Assembly: GCA_026874595.1 (NCBI GenBank)
Contig: CM049310.1
Coordinates: 50,967,058-51,031,057 of the forward strand
DNA from: Sipunculus nudus
Lineage: Eukaryota > Annelida > Sipuncula > Golfingiida > Sipunculidae
Direction of reading: 5' to 3'
Length of the DNA: 64,000 nucleotides
Shown: piece after piece, positions 40,240 to 54,281 of the stretch
Layout: every line of letters starts with the position of its first letter
How positions within the stretch are numbered: position 1 is the first letter of the stretch
Made by a program: the position numbers and the translations under genes
The notes under the pieces: model-generated
Seen by the model: the letters and a program-made list of their open reading frames with translations, nothing else
What the model was told of the DNA's origin: nothing
The model's database searches: none

Positions 40240-41095
40240 ATTACACCTAGATATTCACCTGCCTTTTCTATAGAGTTTTTGTAATTTCTGGCTTACTCTT
40301 TTAATGAACTCTTTTTGAAAAGTTCTTATAACTATGCAAACTCTTAGTAAACACAGCAATATTGACAAACGGACAAAGCATGTCATAGCAGAAAGCCAAT
40401 GCGAAACTCCGGTTCGTCTGAATAAGATGTCCTTATTGAATGCGCTTGGATTAGCCTATTGGCACGATCCCACATATTATATATATAAACAAAACGAACA
40501 ACCTGTGAGCGGTGGGATCGGCGTTTTCTTACCTATTTTTATAAAAAGTCCAAGGGATCATCTTTATAGTATAGACGCTGGATGTCGAATAGACTCCTTT
40601 AATATCTATACCGCACACGAGGATGCGAGTTTCAGATTCTAAAACTGCCTATATCCATCCTTGATCACTTGTCCAATAGCACAAGAAACACCAGCAACTG
40701 GCCATAATAAACAAAAACTATAAAACAAATAGTTATAATAACTATAAAACAAAAACTATAAACAAAAAATAATATTTCTATCTATCCATAATTAATTATG
40801 AACTTAAAGCCAAGTTTTGACATTTCTTCTGGTAAAAACTACAAACTAATGGTCGAAATGACACATAACTGCAGTTTAAAACAAGTTAAACTGTTGTCTT
40901 TTATAAGCCTCAGATTTATTTACAGAATATGTTGATGTGTATAAGAAGTACATGTTTCTACCGCAACTGGCCCCGTCTACCTTGCAAACTACTCGCAGGC
41001 TTAGAAGCGTAACTTGTAATGTCTGGTATAGACGCGTCACTGTGTATGATTTTCCCATAGATAATATTAAACAACACAGGAATTTAAGTTTAACA
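36138..41095. other. Non-coding stretch upstream of the TRPV-like gene
   Basis: No gene recognised on either strand. It contains a poly-A tract (37481-37500), a G run (about 37769-37784) followed by a repeat-end signature GATCCGCCCCTG (about 37899), a C run (39643-39655) and a CT microsatellite (40205-40233). Open frames here (for example 36446-36739 and 40334-40642) show no domain features. Confidence 0.55.
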
Positions 41096-41097
41096 TC

Positions 41098-41265
41098 ACC
41101 AAATGGCCGAAAGGTCTATCCGAATTCGGAATGGTTGTTATTACTTAGCCAAAGATATACTGCCAGTCTATTAGTTAAAAGTGATAAACTGGGAATTTGA
41201 ACAATCGCGGCGGCTACTGAACTTCATCATATGTCGATTGACGTTTAGCCCCTTCGCACGTAAAA
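41098..41265. repeat. Dispersed repeat, copy shared with 60542-60690
   Basis: Shares, in order, ATGGCCGAAAG, GATATACT, CCAGT, TAGTTAAA, AATCGCGGCG, TACTGAAC and TTTAGCC with the sequence at 60542-60690, same orientation and with small indels. The family is unknown to me. Confidence 0.65.
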
Positions 41266-41712
41266 ATGACATTACCTAGTGCCGACAAGACGTGGGCAAC
41301 TGGGTCTTGATCATTTAAGTACTAGAGAAGAAGTGGCGTTTTTGCACCCTGCTGTATGCCAACATACTTTACCATAGGGCTTGGCTATTAATGAGTCATT
41401 CCAAATATATATCAGAGGGGTGGCAGGTAGGCCTGATGTCCAACAGCTGTACATTCAGTGCCATTTATGGTCTCAGAATTGTCTCAGGCTCTCAATGTAC
41501 ACAGTGTTTCAGTTTTTTTCTTAATATTTCCAGTACCTATCGAATTTTAACTTTAAATCGATAACTATTTATGGTTCAAAGGGTTCCATTTTTTTCAGTA
41601 TGGCGTTGTAAACATGTGTTCTATAAAGCGAGGTTTTTAATGGCAAGCCTTTCATAGATATTTTTTATGTACATTTAAAACTTAAATGCACTATAAATCA
41701 TAATTTTGAGAG

Positions 41713-41975
41713 CTAAGGCCAAAAAAAGGTATGGTTTCAAAAATCACGGCGGGCGGCGATTTGTTTTTTACCTTTTTTGTTTGTTTCGATAATAAGTCAA
41801 ATGAACAGGGAAAAGCATTATAATATCAGATTTTTTTTGCTGAAAAGGTCAGAGCACTATATAGCAAAGGAATCTTATCAAAATTGTATTATTTTATCTT
41901 CTTGAAAGATGGAAATCAAAATAAAAAAATGTTTGATGCTTGGGGGGGGGGGGGGGGGAGGAGGAGTTTTTTTTT
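41713..41975. mobile_element. Truncated copy of the MITE at 54486-54811
   Basis: Begins CTAAGGCCAAAAAAAGGTAT and matches, in inverted orientation, the element at 54486-54811 through the stretches CGGCGGGCGG, GAAAAGCATTATAA, TTATCAAAATTGTAT, TATCTTCTTGAAAGATG. It ends in a long G run; the second terminus is not recognisable. Confidence 0.65.
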
Positions 41976-43964
41976 TTAACCAATTTTTATCATAATGCCC
42001 AGAGATATTCTCTAGCTGATAGAGATCTGATGAAAAAAATATAATAATTTTTTTTAAATATCTGAAATTCATTAAGATATTTTAAACTCTGAATAAAACC
42101 AACCAGTATAAGAAATCTTTCAATAAACCATCGTGAAGAACACACTCTCAGCTTTAACAATATGTAAATATAAGGTGGGGGGGGGGGGGTCCCAGTCCAG
42201 TCATTGGTCGTAAATCATTGAGGAAAAACAGGAGCAATTACGTGCTCAGGAGACAGTTCAGAAACCTTGAAGAGACCAATGTCCAGGGGGGAACCGGATA
42301 CGTGCTGAACTGTAGCCATGAGTGACATTCTGGAAGACTTCCAGTGTCATCTTTCATTACAGATTGTATCCCAGCTATGTACAGCTATGCCAGACTAAAG
42401 CAACAACATAGTTTCACTAATGTCTTCACTAATGTCCATACTATTGGCCAAAAATGTCCTGCATCTTTCATGTACCCACAACTGACATCTGTAATATATA
42501 TATATATATATATATATATGTCAACTGACATATATATGGCAATAATGCCCATATTGTAGTGCATCCGATATATTTCTCATTATTATTTTCCCAACAGAAT
42601 AACGTCACTTTATGTTTTACTTCCGCAAAATGACAGTTCGACAAGATAAGATAAGATATAGTTTATTGCTATATATATGTAATAAAATCATCACATATAA
42701 TAGTATTTGGCTTGACTGGCTTGCCTAAAAAACACATTAAACAAGAAAGAATAAAATAAAATTGTGTATAAAAAAAGACCTATGACTAAGAATGTTTCAC
42801 TAGATTATTATGCTGTGAGTGATATATTCAATTCCCGAACGGCTGACAAGCAGATAAAATAAAAAGTACTGTTAGAAATGGCGTGCACATATGCATATAC
42901 TAGAATTGATGTGAAGCCAATAGCTTGTACTGCCACTCCAACGTCTTAAGTTAATTAAAATTTGACACTTGGATGGCAGGGTTCCGCTAGACAGAAGGCT
43001 GCCCTCTGGTGGAAAATTCTTATTCAACGCAACCAAAATTATTAAAACTGTCATCCAGAGGTTATTCATCACTCATTAGAAAAAAAAATATAATTAATTA
43101 ATTATTTCTAGACACTTAAACGCTATACCGACATATATATTTTAACTGAAGCCCCGAAACATGAAAACAAAGAACCAATGCAAAAACATACCCCAGCTTT
43201 GCTGAGAGCAAGGTTATATACATAAAACAAATAATAACAGTCAAAAGACTTAGGAATCATTTATATCGGCATGAAAATGTTAACACTACTTTAACAGGCG
43301 ATTTTAATGTGTATTTGTAATTCATTCATTTTTTTCATATATAAAACACGTAGGCAGTACACGGGAAAGGGGTCCTTAAGTAATGATTACCATAGGAACA
43401 CGGTATAAAACACTGGCAAAAATGTTACCAGCTGAAATGTCTCTACGTGTAACACGACAACTAGCGCTAAATAATGGCTGAAGTTGCCAGCTGGCGTTTT
43501 AATTGTTTTTCTTCACACTACTTTGACAGCAATGAATCAGCTGGTGACAGCTGTTATATGGCATCAGTTTTAGAGCCCTTTAATTAATCATTGTAAAGAT
43601 ATTACTATCATTCCGAGTCCACTGGTTGTATTATTTAGTTTGGTAAAATTCAACCTGTTTTATTTTTTTATTTTTCAAAAGCAGGTGCATGGTCATACAG
43701 GACTTCCTGTATATGCAGCTGCGATATTTACGCGTTTCTACTTGAACTGCGAGCCGGAGGTCAGAAAAACAGGGTTTAAACACATTTATCCCGTCTCGAG
43801 ATCATCCGTTTGGACAGTGGGTCGCCAGCACGATGGCCAGTTAAAGGATATTGCTTTCTGTACGTGTCTATGTTTCTTACTATGATTTCAATATTTGGGC
43901 GTTATAAAAAAGCAATATTTCTTTGTACGCTTTTCCACGTCCCCTTGCGTGCAAACTACCTCCG

Positions 43965-44090
43965 CAGATAGACTGCCGCCTCGGAGTAATTTCTCGTCGC
44001 ATTCCCGTATCCTCGTGGAATCCAGACAGGTTTATTTCTCCCAGTTTCTTGAAACCGTTCATGGGGCTGCCATTTGCCAACACACCTAAA
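43965..44090. repeat. Dispersed repeat, family shared with 6391-6505
   Basis: Contains CAGGTTTATTTCTCCCAGTT then TCTTGAAAC and GGCTGCCATTTGCC. The copy near 6450 has the same order of blocks, with CGCAGATAGACTGCCGCCTC here replaced there by the minisatellite's CTGCAGACAG. Confidence 0.5.
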
Positions 44091-46148
44091 TCCAGATGTC
44101 ATAAGCCGCATGTCGAGATTATGGGTGTACCGCTAGTTTACGTAATTCTTTTCATGGGAAACTATGGAAGTTGTTTTAAGTATTAAAGTAATATCAGGTC
44201 TTTGGCGATTCATCGAACGACCTAATGTTTACAGATTTACGAACTTGAAGTTACCCTACCTGTCTATATTTGCTGAAATTTCATTATTCGGTAATGTAAA
44301 TAACGATATCAGTAAATTACAGTTTTTCTCCAGTGAACCAGCCCTGGATCAAAAACTTATGCTTCCAAGAGGGCCGCATGACTCTTATACGTAATATTTG
44401 GGTTCAAACGTTCGCACTAGAGACATAAACATTCACAGACAAACATTGGAACGTCAAATAAGGCGGTCAAACAATAAGGTTGCCATCCAAAGTCTAACTT
44501 ATGTGTCAATTCCCTTTTTGAAACCTATATAAATAAGTTAATTTGGAAATAAACACACTTAGGAGGGCCACCTCTATATTTTAAATATTTAAAGTGTGGC
44601 GTAAAATCGTGCTTTCTGGTGGCCTAGAAAACATTAGCTCATGGAGTTGAGGTTCTCTTGGTCTCCTCGGGGGTTCACCTATCTAACACAAATAAATGAA
44701 CTGTAATGCCAGGATAAACCTGGCTTTGTTTACAACGTCGGGTCCAGCAAGGTGTGTATTGATCGTTTCTGGACGTAAGGTGCTTGGTTTCGGGAGCGGG
44801 ATCGCCTGAGGAATACCGGTCTATCGTATATTGACCCAGGCTAAATCCTTATATGGATTAAGGAATTACCATGGGCGTGCCTAGGTTTGCTTTTGATTGA
44901 CACGAGTTGTTCAATCTTTTATCTCCCTGATCTAGGGCTAAATTGACGTCCCGCTTTCATGATTAAACTCCTATTCAATTTTCTTGTGAAGCTCATGGTA
45001 TAAACCACACCTCGGTACAGTTTCATCAATAACAGTGCTTTCGTTTTTTTAGTTATGTTAGTTTTTTAATAAAAATAGTTTACTCGAAGAACCCTGGAAG
45101 ATCTTTTTTTGTATCCCTTTTATAGCTTTATTTTTATACAACTGATACTAAGTTCTGTTATCTGTTTGAAGAATCCTTTTTTATGAATACTCAAAAGTAA
45201 AAAAAAAATCATCGATAAAGTTAGAGGACAAGCTTATACCCGGGGGTTAGAAAAAACGAACCAAATAAAAACGAACCAAATAGATAACCGTCAGTTCACA
45301 TTTTTCCCACTTACTAGTCTGAAAGGAGTATGTAAATTGAAATAAATCACACATTGATTCTTCGTGCATTTGTTGATATATATTTTTGTCTTATATGTCA
45401 TACTAAAAGGCTATTAATGAGTTAATGACGTTTTATATCTCACATTTTTTTTATATTTATAGGTTACAATTCTTAGTTTTTTTTACTTACAAGGGCTTCA
45501 ACTATTTTTATCATTTTGAATCCATATTCATATTATCTTCTTAAAATTATATATATTCCAGTTCACAATTCCTATTTTTTGTTTTAGTCCATTGCTTAAT
45601 AAAGAGATCGCGGTTCACTATGAAATATAGGTGCCTGAATCATAATTCCTGACCTGGCTGTTGTTCACAAATGATGTTTATGTACATAAAAGTCAAAATA
45701 AACTTGTTAAAATGTTCAAAATTGTGGAAACAAGAAAAAATTAACACAGGAGTCAATGTACCCTGTCTGTTAAAGATGACACTTCCAGATTAGCATCGCT
45801 ATGCTAACTTACAGAAGGAAGGACATGGAAGGGAGAGAGCGAAGATATATCGTCTTGTAAAGGTCTGCTCCCCGGTCGGTTCAATCTGCCCGTAAGGCCG
45901 CTGAGGGCAAACTTGGTGGACGACCTCTTTGATGCCAGAAAGTAATTTTCTGACAGAGTGTGGCTGAACGAGCATTAGCCCATCACTGCTATATTGGGTG
46001 CTGAGTACCTTTTGGCTATAGATGCTTGGTCGGTTGTGCTAATCATCCTAATGATTAAATGGCCCCTTTTGCAGGCATTTTAACAGAAAGAGGTAGACGT
46101 AAAACTAAATTGTTACAAACCTGCTAGGTCTATCTAAAAAGTTTATGA

Positions 46149-46192
<44 letters not shown>

Positions 46193-46439
46193 TCTATACA
46201 GGGTACATTATAAGATAAAGTTAGAACTGAAAAAAACTTCTATTCAAGCTCTCCTCGTCAGCGTACAGTACGACCTATACAGGGCTAAGGCATGGGAACT
46301 TGTTAAAGTCCATGAAACCAGGGTCATCAAAGACAAGAGATCTTTTACTTTTAGTCTGAATCGTTTCCAGTTAGTCTCAAGTCTGTATACATAATATATA
46401 TTATATATATATATATGGATATTATGAATGATTTGTGAA

Positions 46440-46479
46440 TATATATATATATATATATATGGATATTATGAATGATTTG

Positions 46480-46535
<56 letters not shown>
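46440..46535. repeat. TA microsatellites with duplicated flank
   Basis: Two TA runs separated by GGATATTATGAATGATTTGT, which also precedes the first run, indicating a small local duplication. Confidence 0.85.
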
Positions 46536-46540
<5 letters not shown>

Positions 46541-47411
46541 TATAATTATTACATAAATATAACGGAATGTTTGCAACCTAATTATTTACTCCATCATGGG
46601 CATAAAAGTGGCTATTTAGTCTGTGACGTTAACAAAACTTTTAATTTTAGAACTGCACAAATCCAAAATAGTAAAAATTATCTTATAACTGCACAAATAG
46701 CGGTTAACTGCGCATTAAAATATACCCTGGTTCTATATGTAAGTAAGATATTCATGCATGCGTTCTGACAAAATAGCTATATGTTTTACAATTGACATTG
46801 TTGGGGACTACACAGATCAGAATAATGCAGATTTGATCCTGTGACACCTGCGCACAAAAGGTATATACATGCCAGTCTTTTTATGAGAATTCCCGTTTCA
46901 TTAAACATTATTATCAGTGTATTTAAGTTGTTGTAGATTATGAAAAACGAGAGACATTGTATATAATGCGTACAATATACACCGTGTGGAGTGGTCTGAT
47001 TGTTCTCTCGCGTACTGCTGATGGCTAATCAATATCTATTCCCTGACAGCAGCCAGACTGGCAATGGTGTTTGTCCATTTATCGTGGGAAGGGCCTGTTT
47101 ACCTGAACAATACAAATATAATGGCTACCTATATGGGCAAAAGTGTAGCAGGCGCTACCAGGATATAGTGGATACTTTTAGCTGTCACTACAGACCTGAT
47201 ACCCTGTTCCTCACATATTTCCTGGCTGTGTTGGCCATATCGACCTGAGTGTCAACGTACATGAGAAGTTCTGAAAATGATTCTTGTATTCTTATTTCTG
47301 CGGAGGACTGCCTGTCAATTATACTAAACTATACAGGTAATGTGAAAAACTCGAAGAATGCTGACTGATTTCCGTTAAATGATTTCCGAAAAATAACATC
47401 TGACTAACAAA

Positions 47412-47661
47412 CAGGGGCGTTGCCAAGGGGGCTGCAACGGGCCATGTCCCCCCCCCCCAAACCCCGCCCTTCTTCCCGGAATTTTACTCAGTCTAATAAT
47501 GATTAAATTTCTATAATAATCATGATAATCCTGTCAGTGGTATCCACATGTTTGGGACCTGCAAAAAATGATATTTTTTTTATTTATTCAGCTTGTACAA
47601 CTGGTTTTTCTAATTGGAATTAAAAAATTAGTATGTTTGGTGGAATTATAATAAGATATTT

Positions 47662-47693
<32 letters not shown>

Positions 47694-47753
47694 AAAGTTG
47701 CCTTTGCTATATATTTCGGCCCCCCTCAAAACTCAGTCCTTGATACGCCCCTG
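47412..47753. mobile_element. hAT-type MITE, CAGGGGCGT ends
   Basis: Left end CAGGGGCGTTGCCAAGG, right end (complement) CAGGGGCGTATCAAGG. The 342-bp interior includes a C run and a GT microsatellite (about 47672-47693). ACAAA borders both ends, but a full 8-bp duplication is not clear. The CAGNGGCG terminus is typical of hAT-derived MITEs and resembles the element at 9934. Confidence 0.7.
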
Positions 47754-48954
47754 ACAAATACTCTATATCCAACAGCCTGTCCTTGGGATGTAGAGTGAAT
47801 CAGAGGGAAATTCCTACCACTGTTCTATATTTTATGTTACCAGCATATATCAGAATCAACAATTTCTTATCAACAATTTCAAATTTGTTGAATAAATTCA
47901 TTACATAATCAATATATACCATGTCTGTGTGAATTATTACATATCTTTGTTAGAGATCATAATAAACTAGGTACCCTACCACATGTTACCGGCATTTTTA
48001 CCTCATGGAAAGGTAATTCATTACTTAAAATGATATAGAATTAAAATTTAAATTTATACCAAATCCGTTTAATCACATATAATGTAATTTATAAAATTAG
48101 ACAACAAAAATGAAAGAAAATGCTTTTTTTTGCGTAATAGATTAGAAAATAACCGTTCCTTAGTAACAGTATGAGAAAAGTCAAAACATTTGAATGTATT
48201 TGAAAGGTCAAAGTATAATTGATTGAAACGTGGAACGTATGACTTAATTATCAATGTTGCAAGGTCTCAAGACATATAAGGCATAATACCAGTGTATAGG
48301 TGTAACTGATGTATTATTATCTCCTATATAGGTATATACATATATATAGGTATACCTGCATATAGGTATAAAGCACATAAATATAAAATGTTTTAAATGC
48401 ACAGGGATTTTTTGTTTTATAATGTTTATTAACAAAATAACAATACATAGAATAAAAACAACACGAAATAAGAGCTTCTCTAGAATATGTGTATGTATCC
48501 ATAAGTATCCATTTCTATCAAACGTACAGGGTCATACAAAATACATACAGACATGTCTCCTTATACTATGGCATCAGAAAGTTTTATAATAATACATCAG
48601 TTATTTATGTTTTATGCAGATCCATATGATTAACAATGTGTTCCAATAGAAATGTATCTGTGGGAGCTTCACTTCCTTAAAAATTATTTTTGGAATTATG
48701 CAATTCAGAGATTTCCATTTATTTTCATTTTGTTACAGTTTCACTCATTGTTATTTTCTTCAACTATCAAACAATATATCCGTGAGCAGCAAATAAACCT
48801 TTCCCACCCAATCAAAAATTTCTGATGAGACGACTTGGAATAAGTCTCCGGGTGATACATCGACAAAAATGATTGTTTTTCGAAAAAAGGGAGTTTCCGA
48901 TCAGATGACCGTTATACGCAGTGCGCATGCCCGTGGAAAAGGTCTACTTTCACC
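47754..48954. other. Non-coding stretch
   Basis: AT-rich, no gene recognised. A run of near-repeats of TATAGGTATA is at 48325-48370. Confidence 0.5.
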
Positions 48955-49190
48955 CGCAACTGTGGGACGGCCGCAACTACTTGTCTCAACTGTCACATTT
49001 TAAAATAAAAATTTTAACATTTTAAGGGAATCATTTTCTGTGTAAATTCCACGTACGCGTGCTTCCAAAATTTAACTTATTCCGTAAAGTCCTTACCACA
49101 AAAAACGCCCATTTTTATGTAATTTGCCTTAATTGTAACAATTCTTACCAAACACACCACGTTATACCTATAAGCCCATGGTAGATTGTG
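48955..49190. repeat. Single arm of the foldback family seen at 58041-58930
   Basis: CTGTGGGACGGCC, CTACTTGTCTCAA, TTTTAAAATA, TATTCCGT, CTTACCACAAAA and AATTCTTA match the left arm at 58041-58230 in the same orientation. The opposite arm is not clearly present. Confidence 0.65.
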
Positions 49191-51289
49191 TTTCCAACAA
49201 TCCAAAAAACAGCAGAGTCCGGGTCTGCGCAGTGTGGACTACGGTTTAATCACGCCCTTTTTATAACTTTTACTCCGAAGGCTACCTGCATGAAAATACA
49301 AAAAAAGTTCCTCGACTAACCTAGAATATACCAAATGCGTATTTTTACCCGATCAAGCAAAGGAAATTTTCCCAATATCACAGTAGTATTTGTGTGTATG
49401 TGAACATTATTATGTTTTATATATGACCCAGAAAAAAATATTTACAATATTCTCCCTATCATAGTCATCCCAATGAAAACCCTCGCGTGCATGTTGCTGG
49501 CTTAGTGGTTACCTTCATGAATTGATAAATGTTAATAAATGTTTCACTCTGAGGTTGAGTTCTGACTTTGTCAGAATATAGGTTGGCATTCTTGTACGCG
49601 TTTGAAGGGCAGCCAGGCAGGCCTGTGGCGATAATGTGACCGTGACGTCCATGACAAAACCAGACCAATATATATGCAGTTCATTTATTATACATTTGTT
49701 CCGGCCCCGCTGGCAGCAACCATAACGCTCCGCCTGAAATGTCATTGTCATTTGTAGAAGCAGTCCTTAATTTCCTTGGCTTCTGACTGTGACCGCCTCG
49801 CTTGAGTGACTGGCATGAACTAGCACTGTTGAATCAACAGGTGTACTGTAAGCTTCAACACGGAACTCCTCAACCCCGCGCCCCGCACGGCTTCTGGTCG
49901 ATAGTTACATTACCGTGAGTAACCTCTGCTTGTGTACATATCTCTGAATGCATATTTGAAGTTAATATCGTCCCTGCCGCTACATTGATGGCCTTTCTTG
50001 CCCAATTTTGTTGTAAATTGTTATGCGAATTAGACTGCAGAATAAAGTCTGTATATAGACTTGTTACAAGCGGCATGATCCTCGTTTTCATTCTTCTGAT
50101 ATAAGATTTTGGGTTGAACCGATCGTTTCTCGGGTTTTCTTTTTTTTCATTTTATTAACTAGAGCCGGCTGAAACAATATCCTCTAGATCAATGTACAAC
50201 AAAATGAAATTCCTTGGTCTAAGTATCAGGATAAGACCTGTCTATATATGATGATTAATAATAATAATAAAAATAATTATAATGTAAATTAATATAGCGC
50301 CATACCAAAACAAACAATTGTTCATGGCGCTTTACAATAAAATCAAGTAAAACAATCATAGTCAACAAAAAATCGTGCCAGTATACATGCATGCGTATAT
50401 AAAACTACCGGTATATGTCAATAACTATAAAACTAATACATTCCTCAAAAATTGCAAACATGCATATCAGCTTCACCAATACATGTAAGACTTACAAATG
50501 ACTATACAATTACTAAAGATATGCGATAGGACATATTACAGTCCATAAGCTCTCTTAAAAAGAAAAGTCTTAAGCATCATTCTTCTTAAAAATTAACTTA
50601 AAGAGAACATTTGAAGAAGGCTGCTTGGTGCACTGGGAGAAAACATTCTTTGTCCTCAAAACTGACTTTCCTGTGGGGAGTAGTTTCTTAAACCTGCATA
50701 ATTGGAGATTTAATTGTTTTCTTGGACATAAGGTCATATAACCACCTGGAAGCCACTTCAACCTGGCCATTAATTTTTAATTTACACAAGCTTCTGTAAT
50801 GTTCTGAGAAGAACCTCAAAAAATTGCTCGCAAGTGACCTGAAGGTACGGAAATTTTATATGCATGGTTTTTCTTGTATTGGACAGAGTGGGGATTATGG
50901 GAATCCTGTGATGGTTCTCCCTCAACAAATTAAAAGAGAGGCGCTTTGTTCAGAGATGGCATATTGCACCCTGTTGATAAGAGAGAGAGTTATTGAAAAG
51001 TCAAAATATTAGTTGTAAACTGGCAGGATAAAAGTTTAAATTATGGAACATTCGATAATGAAGTGATATATAAATTATAAAATGAGAGAACGTATGTATT
51101 AGAACCAATCAGATATTGTAGAAACCATTGTAATTATTTTCTGTAATATACATTTGTCACAAACATCTAATGTCACTAACATGGTGGGCATAATAAGTAA
51201 TATATGCATATCAAAAAGTAACTAGAATGGCTTGGTTTTTTTTTGTACTTGCAAAAACAGATCCCCCGTTTGCATATAGGTTATATCAA
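49191..51289. other. Non-coding stretch including a short hairpin repeat
   Basis: No gene recognised. At about 50297-50333, AGCGCCAT...ATGGCGCT forms a hairpin followed by TTACAATAAAA, a signature I associate with dispersed repeats in marine invertebrates. The minus frame 50570-50770 is open without known homology. Confidence 0.5.
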
Positions 51290-51299
51290 TGAAGACACG

Positions 51300-51790
51300 G
51301 TGAGAGATTTGACCCAGTCAAGGTCATCAGGTTTCAAATTGTTCAAAGATTTTGGTAGGAACAATCAGTGTTTCAAGTTTCAATATCCAACCCATCAAAA
51401 GTTATCGCGTTCACAAGACAATAACTATAATTTGGCTGATTTGACCTTGAAGATATTGGTCAAGGTCACTAGCTTTAAAACTCCTTCGGGGGCTTTGTAG
51501 GAACAATCGGTGTACCAAATTTGAGGACAAAATGTGAAACACTTCAAAGGTTTCACAAAAATTTAACATATCTGCAGATTTGACCTTGAAGATGAAGGCC
51601 AAGGTCACCCGGTTTCGTACTCTTCCGAGATTTTGGTGGGAACAAACAGTGTTTTAAATTTAGCAGAAAAATATGCAACCCTTCAAAATTTATCGCGTTC
51701 ACAAGATATATTACAGACGACGACGACTGACGATGACAAATGATGGACACAAAACGTCTCCCCTGGAAGGGGGCGGGGACATAATTATGT
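51300..51790. repeat. Tandem repeat (~130-140 bp), three degenerate copies, AAGGTCA motifs
   Basis: Units beginning GATTTGAC(C)(C/T)(A/T)... occur near 51307, 51438 and 51577, each containing AAGGTCA soon after (51319, 51461, 51599) and TTTGGTRGGAACAA or TTTGTAGGAACAATC further on. The array ends in ACAGACGACGACGACTGACG and GGGGGCGGGGACATAAT. Such GACCTTGAAG/AAGGTCA repeats are, in my experience, characteristic of bivalve genomes. Confidence 0.8.
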
Positions 51791-52669
51791 AACACAATTA
51801 CACCAATATTGTAATTCCATTGAACTTATTGTCTTTAATATATTTTTGATGCATGTGTATTTCACATAACAACATGAATCAGAGCCAAACAGACAGTTTG
51901 CAGCAATGTATCATTTCAATGTTCGAGACGGCTCACATTTGACTTGTATTTATAAAAGTGTTTCTTTGTTCTTTGGTCTTTACTTCTGGGGAAAGTCCCA
52001 AACAAAGAGAATGTCATGTAGTTGATATTTAAGCGCCACGAAGAAAACACGAAGTTGACAGTTGTATCAGTTGTCGCCAAAGGTTTTATAACCGCAAAAT
52101 GCAAATAGAGGACTTCATCAATAGCGTCATGAAGAATATCCACAATATAATCAACTTGGCCTTCAGACTTCGTTCGGTATTTTCAGGCTCGAATCTACGA
52201 ATGTAAACAATCTGACTCGTTTCGTAGATGACGCACGTATGAAATAGATCATTTAAGAGAAATGGTTTTGCTGAAAGCAAGCGCATGATATTTGTTTTCC
52301 TTTTTTTTCTGGATAGGTGGTTGTTATGCTGTTTCTTTCCTGCAGGCTTTGGATCATAACATCTGATTGAGAATATTATGAGACATATAAATTAATAAAA
52401 AAATATATGTACGAAATGTATATCAAGGCAATTCATGGCTTATTGATACAAGCAATTTAGTTCGTTCTAATTTAAACGAATTAAATTAACACGTGATCAT
52501 TTCAGGTTGTACCTGAGGAGTGAGCCGGCTGGCAAGCTGAACTCACGAAACAGTACTGTGATACATTATGAAATCTAGCTAACTATACACATAGTATAAT
52601 ATTATTAATGCTACCCTGTACGGTAGAGCACTTGTACTGTGATGTATTGAACCTTAATGTATCATATTG

Positions 52670-52713
<44 letters not shown>

Positions 52714-52791
52714 GCAAGAATTGCATAACAAGGGTAGCATAACTATTGTCTATTCAACTCTCAACCTCTCTCTCTCTCTCTCCCTCTCTCT

Positions 52792-52838
<47 letters not shown>

Positions 52839-53960
52839 TATCAGTTATAGATACGTTTAACACCTTAAATAAAATTGAAGGGATTATATTTCATATATTA
52901 TACGTGCCAAAAACCTCATCCCCCCAGACATGCTTCTGATATTAACAGTCAACAGACGTTGAGTTTTTCTCACCCTGAAGGTCGGGCTGTGGCTTCCCTG
53001 TTTACCACTACTTGTTCGTCCGGGTCAGTTGTTTGTTGTTACTTTAACAGGTCATCAAACTGTTTATTAGGGTGTGAAACATATTGGCGACCTCCAGCCG
53101 TGCTGAGTACCCAGTGACATGGCAGACCTCGGCCAGTTTTAATGAGTGGCCGGCCAGTCCCCGGGAGTTCTGTATAATGCCGTGTATAGATCGATAGGCA
53201 AGCCGAACGGCAAACCCAAACTGTTATATCCAGTTCTGCCTACATCACTAGAGCCTGTACAACGGTAAACCGTGGATGTGTTTACCTGTACCTGTGTTAT
53301 CTCCTGCATCTTATTTCGGAGATCTCTGTATACCCGCACTTTTACATCCAGGTGACCACATCAGGACTCATGGACTAGTGTCTGTTTAGAAGACCCTAGG
53401 TGTGGGCAGGAATTTCTTCTGGTAGGTCTTTTCACCCATGATGTCAGTAGCTGTACGATGTTTCTCTGCTTGTATAGTTGGTGTGATGCAGTGTATAACA
53501 TCGTGCTATCAGAGAAGATATCATATGAAAACAAACACGTGTGTTTGTGCCTATGTTCTATGTACACTAATGCTTTTGTTTCAATAATTCGTTGAAAGAC
53601 ACCCACCTATTTTTGTTGTTCTATAACTTGTTCTTTAATTTTAACCAGGCCTGGGGTTAATTATATTTGTTTAAATTCCAATTAAATTTCAGTTCAGTAA
53701 ACATTCAATTCCTATTCAAGATTTTTTTCACGAAAAGTCAATGCATTTCAATTCAATTCAGTTGTTGTTGGATGAAATATTAATCCCTTGAATTAAAACA
53801 TTTTTATTCAATTTAAATTTAGTTCGTGGTCAAAACATGGTACATGATTGGTATGAGGACATCTCATTAATGAGCGTGCTGAAGCACAAATTCAGTAAGA
53901 GAGAGAGATTAAACAGTATTTCATATGCGCATCACGCTCCTTGTGACACCTTTTGAGGCA
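51791..53960. other. Non-coding stretch with TA and CT microsatellites
   Basis: TA runs at 52675-52707 and 52795-52834 flank a CT-rich tract (52766-52792). No gene recognised. The 52960-53620 interval is less AT-rich than its surroundings but its open frames show no recognisable domain. Confidence 0.55.
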
Positions 53961-53962
53961 TA

Positions 53963-54281
53963 TACTGTAGATTCCGAATTGTTCGTTTGGTTTTATTTTC
54001 GTGGAATTCATGGACAGTTTTTATCCACGAAATTTACAACCAAACATTCATTAATGAAATATCAATAAATAAATGAGTAGTCAAGTAAACGTTCAGTGAA
54101 TTTCAATACATTTCCTGTTAAAAAATAACGGTCACCGGCTTATTTAAGGTCTGTACACGTATTAATTTTAATGATAATAACCTGAAACTATAAATCCACG
54201 TAAGCTTTAACCCCACGAATAGTATCTCATTTCAAAACCACGAATTTTTAAACCTACGATATTTTCTGAATCCACAGTATG
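53963..54281. mobile_element. Palindromic MITE with TACTGTRGATTC ends
   Basis: Left end TACTGTAGATTCCGAA, right end (complement) ATACTGTGGATTCAGAA, with inner inverted stretches around TTCGTGG/CCACGAA. TA flanks are compatible with a TA target duplication. Surrounding sequence is rich in ATTCAATTC-type motifs. Confidence 0.75.

Larger units (their letters stand above)
41976..47411. other. Non-coding stretch with simple and dispersed repeats
   Basis: No gene recognised. It holds a G run (42177-42189), TA microsatellites (42497-42519, 46157-46188, 46440-46460, 46482-46535), a direct repeat of GGATATTATGAATGATTTGTGAA around 46416 and 46461, and a GATAA-rich patch (42646-42662). The dispersed copy at 43965-44090 is listed separately. 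Confidence 0.55.

Noticed and set aside
40334-40642. 102-codon plus-strand open frame
   Set aside because: No recognisable motif or homology and no supporting splice sites.
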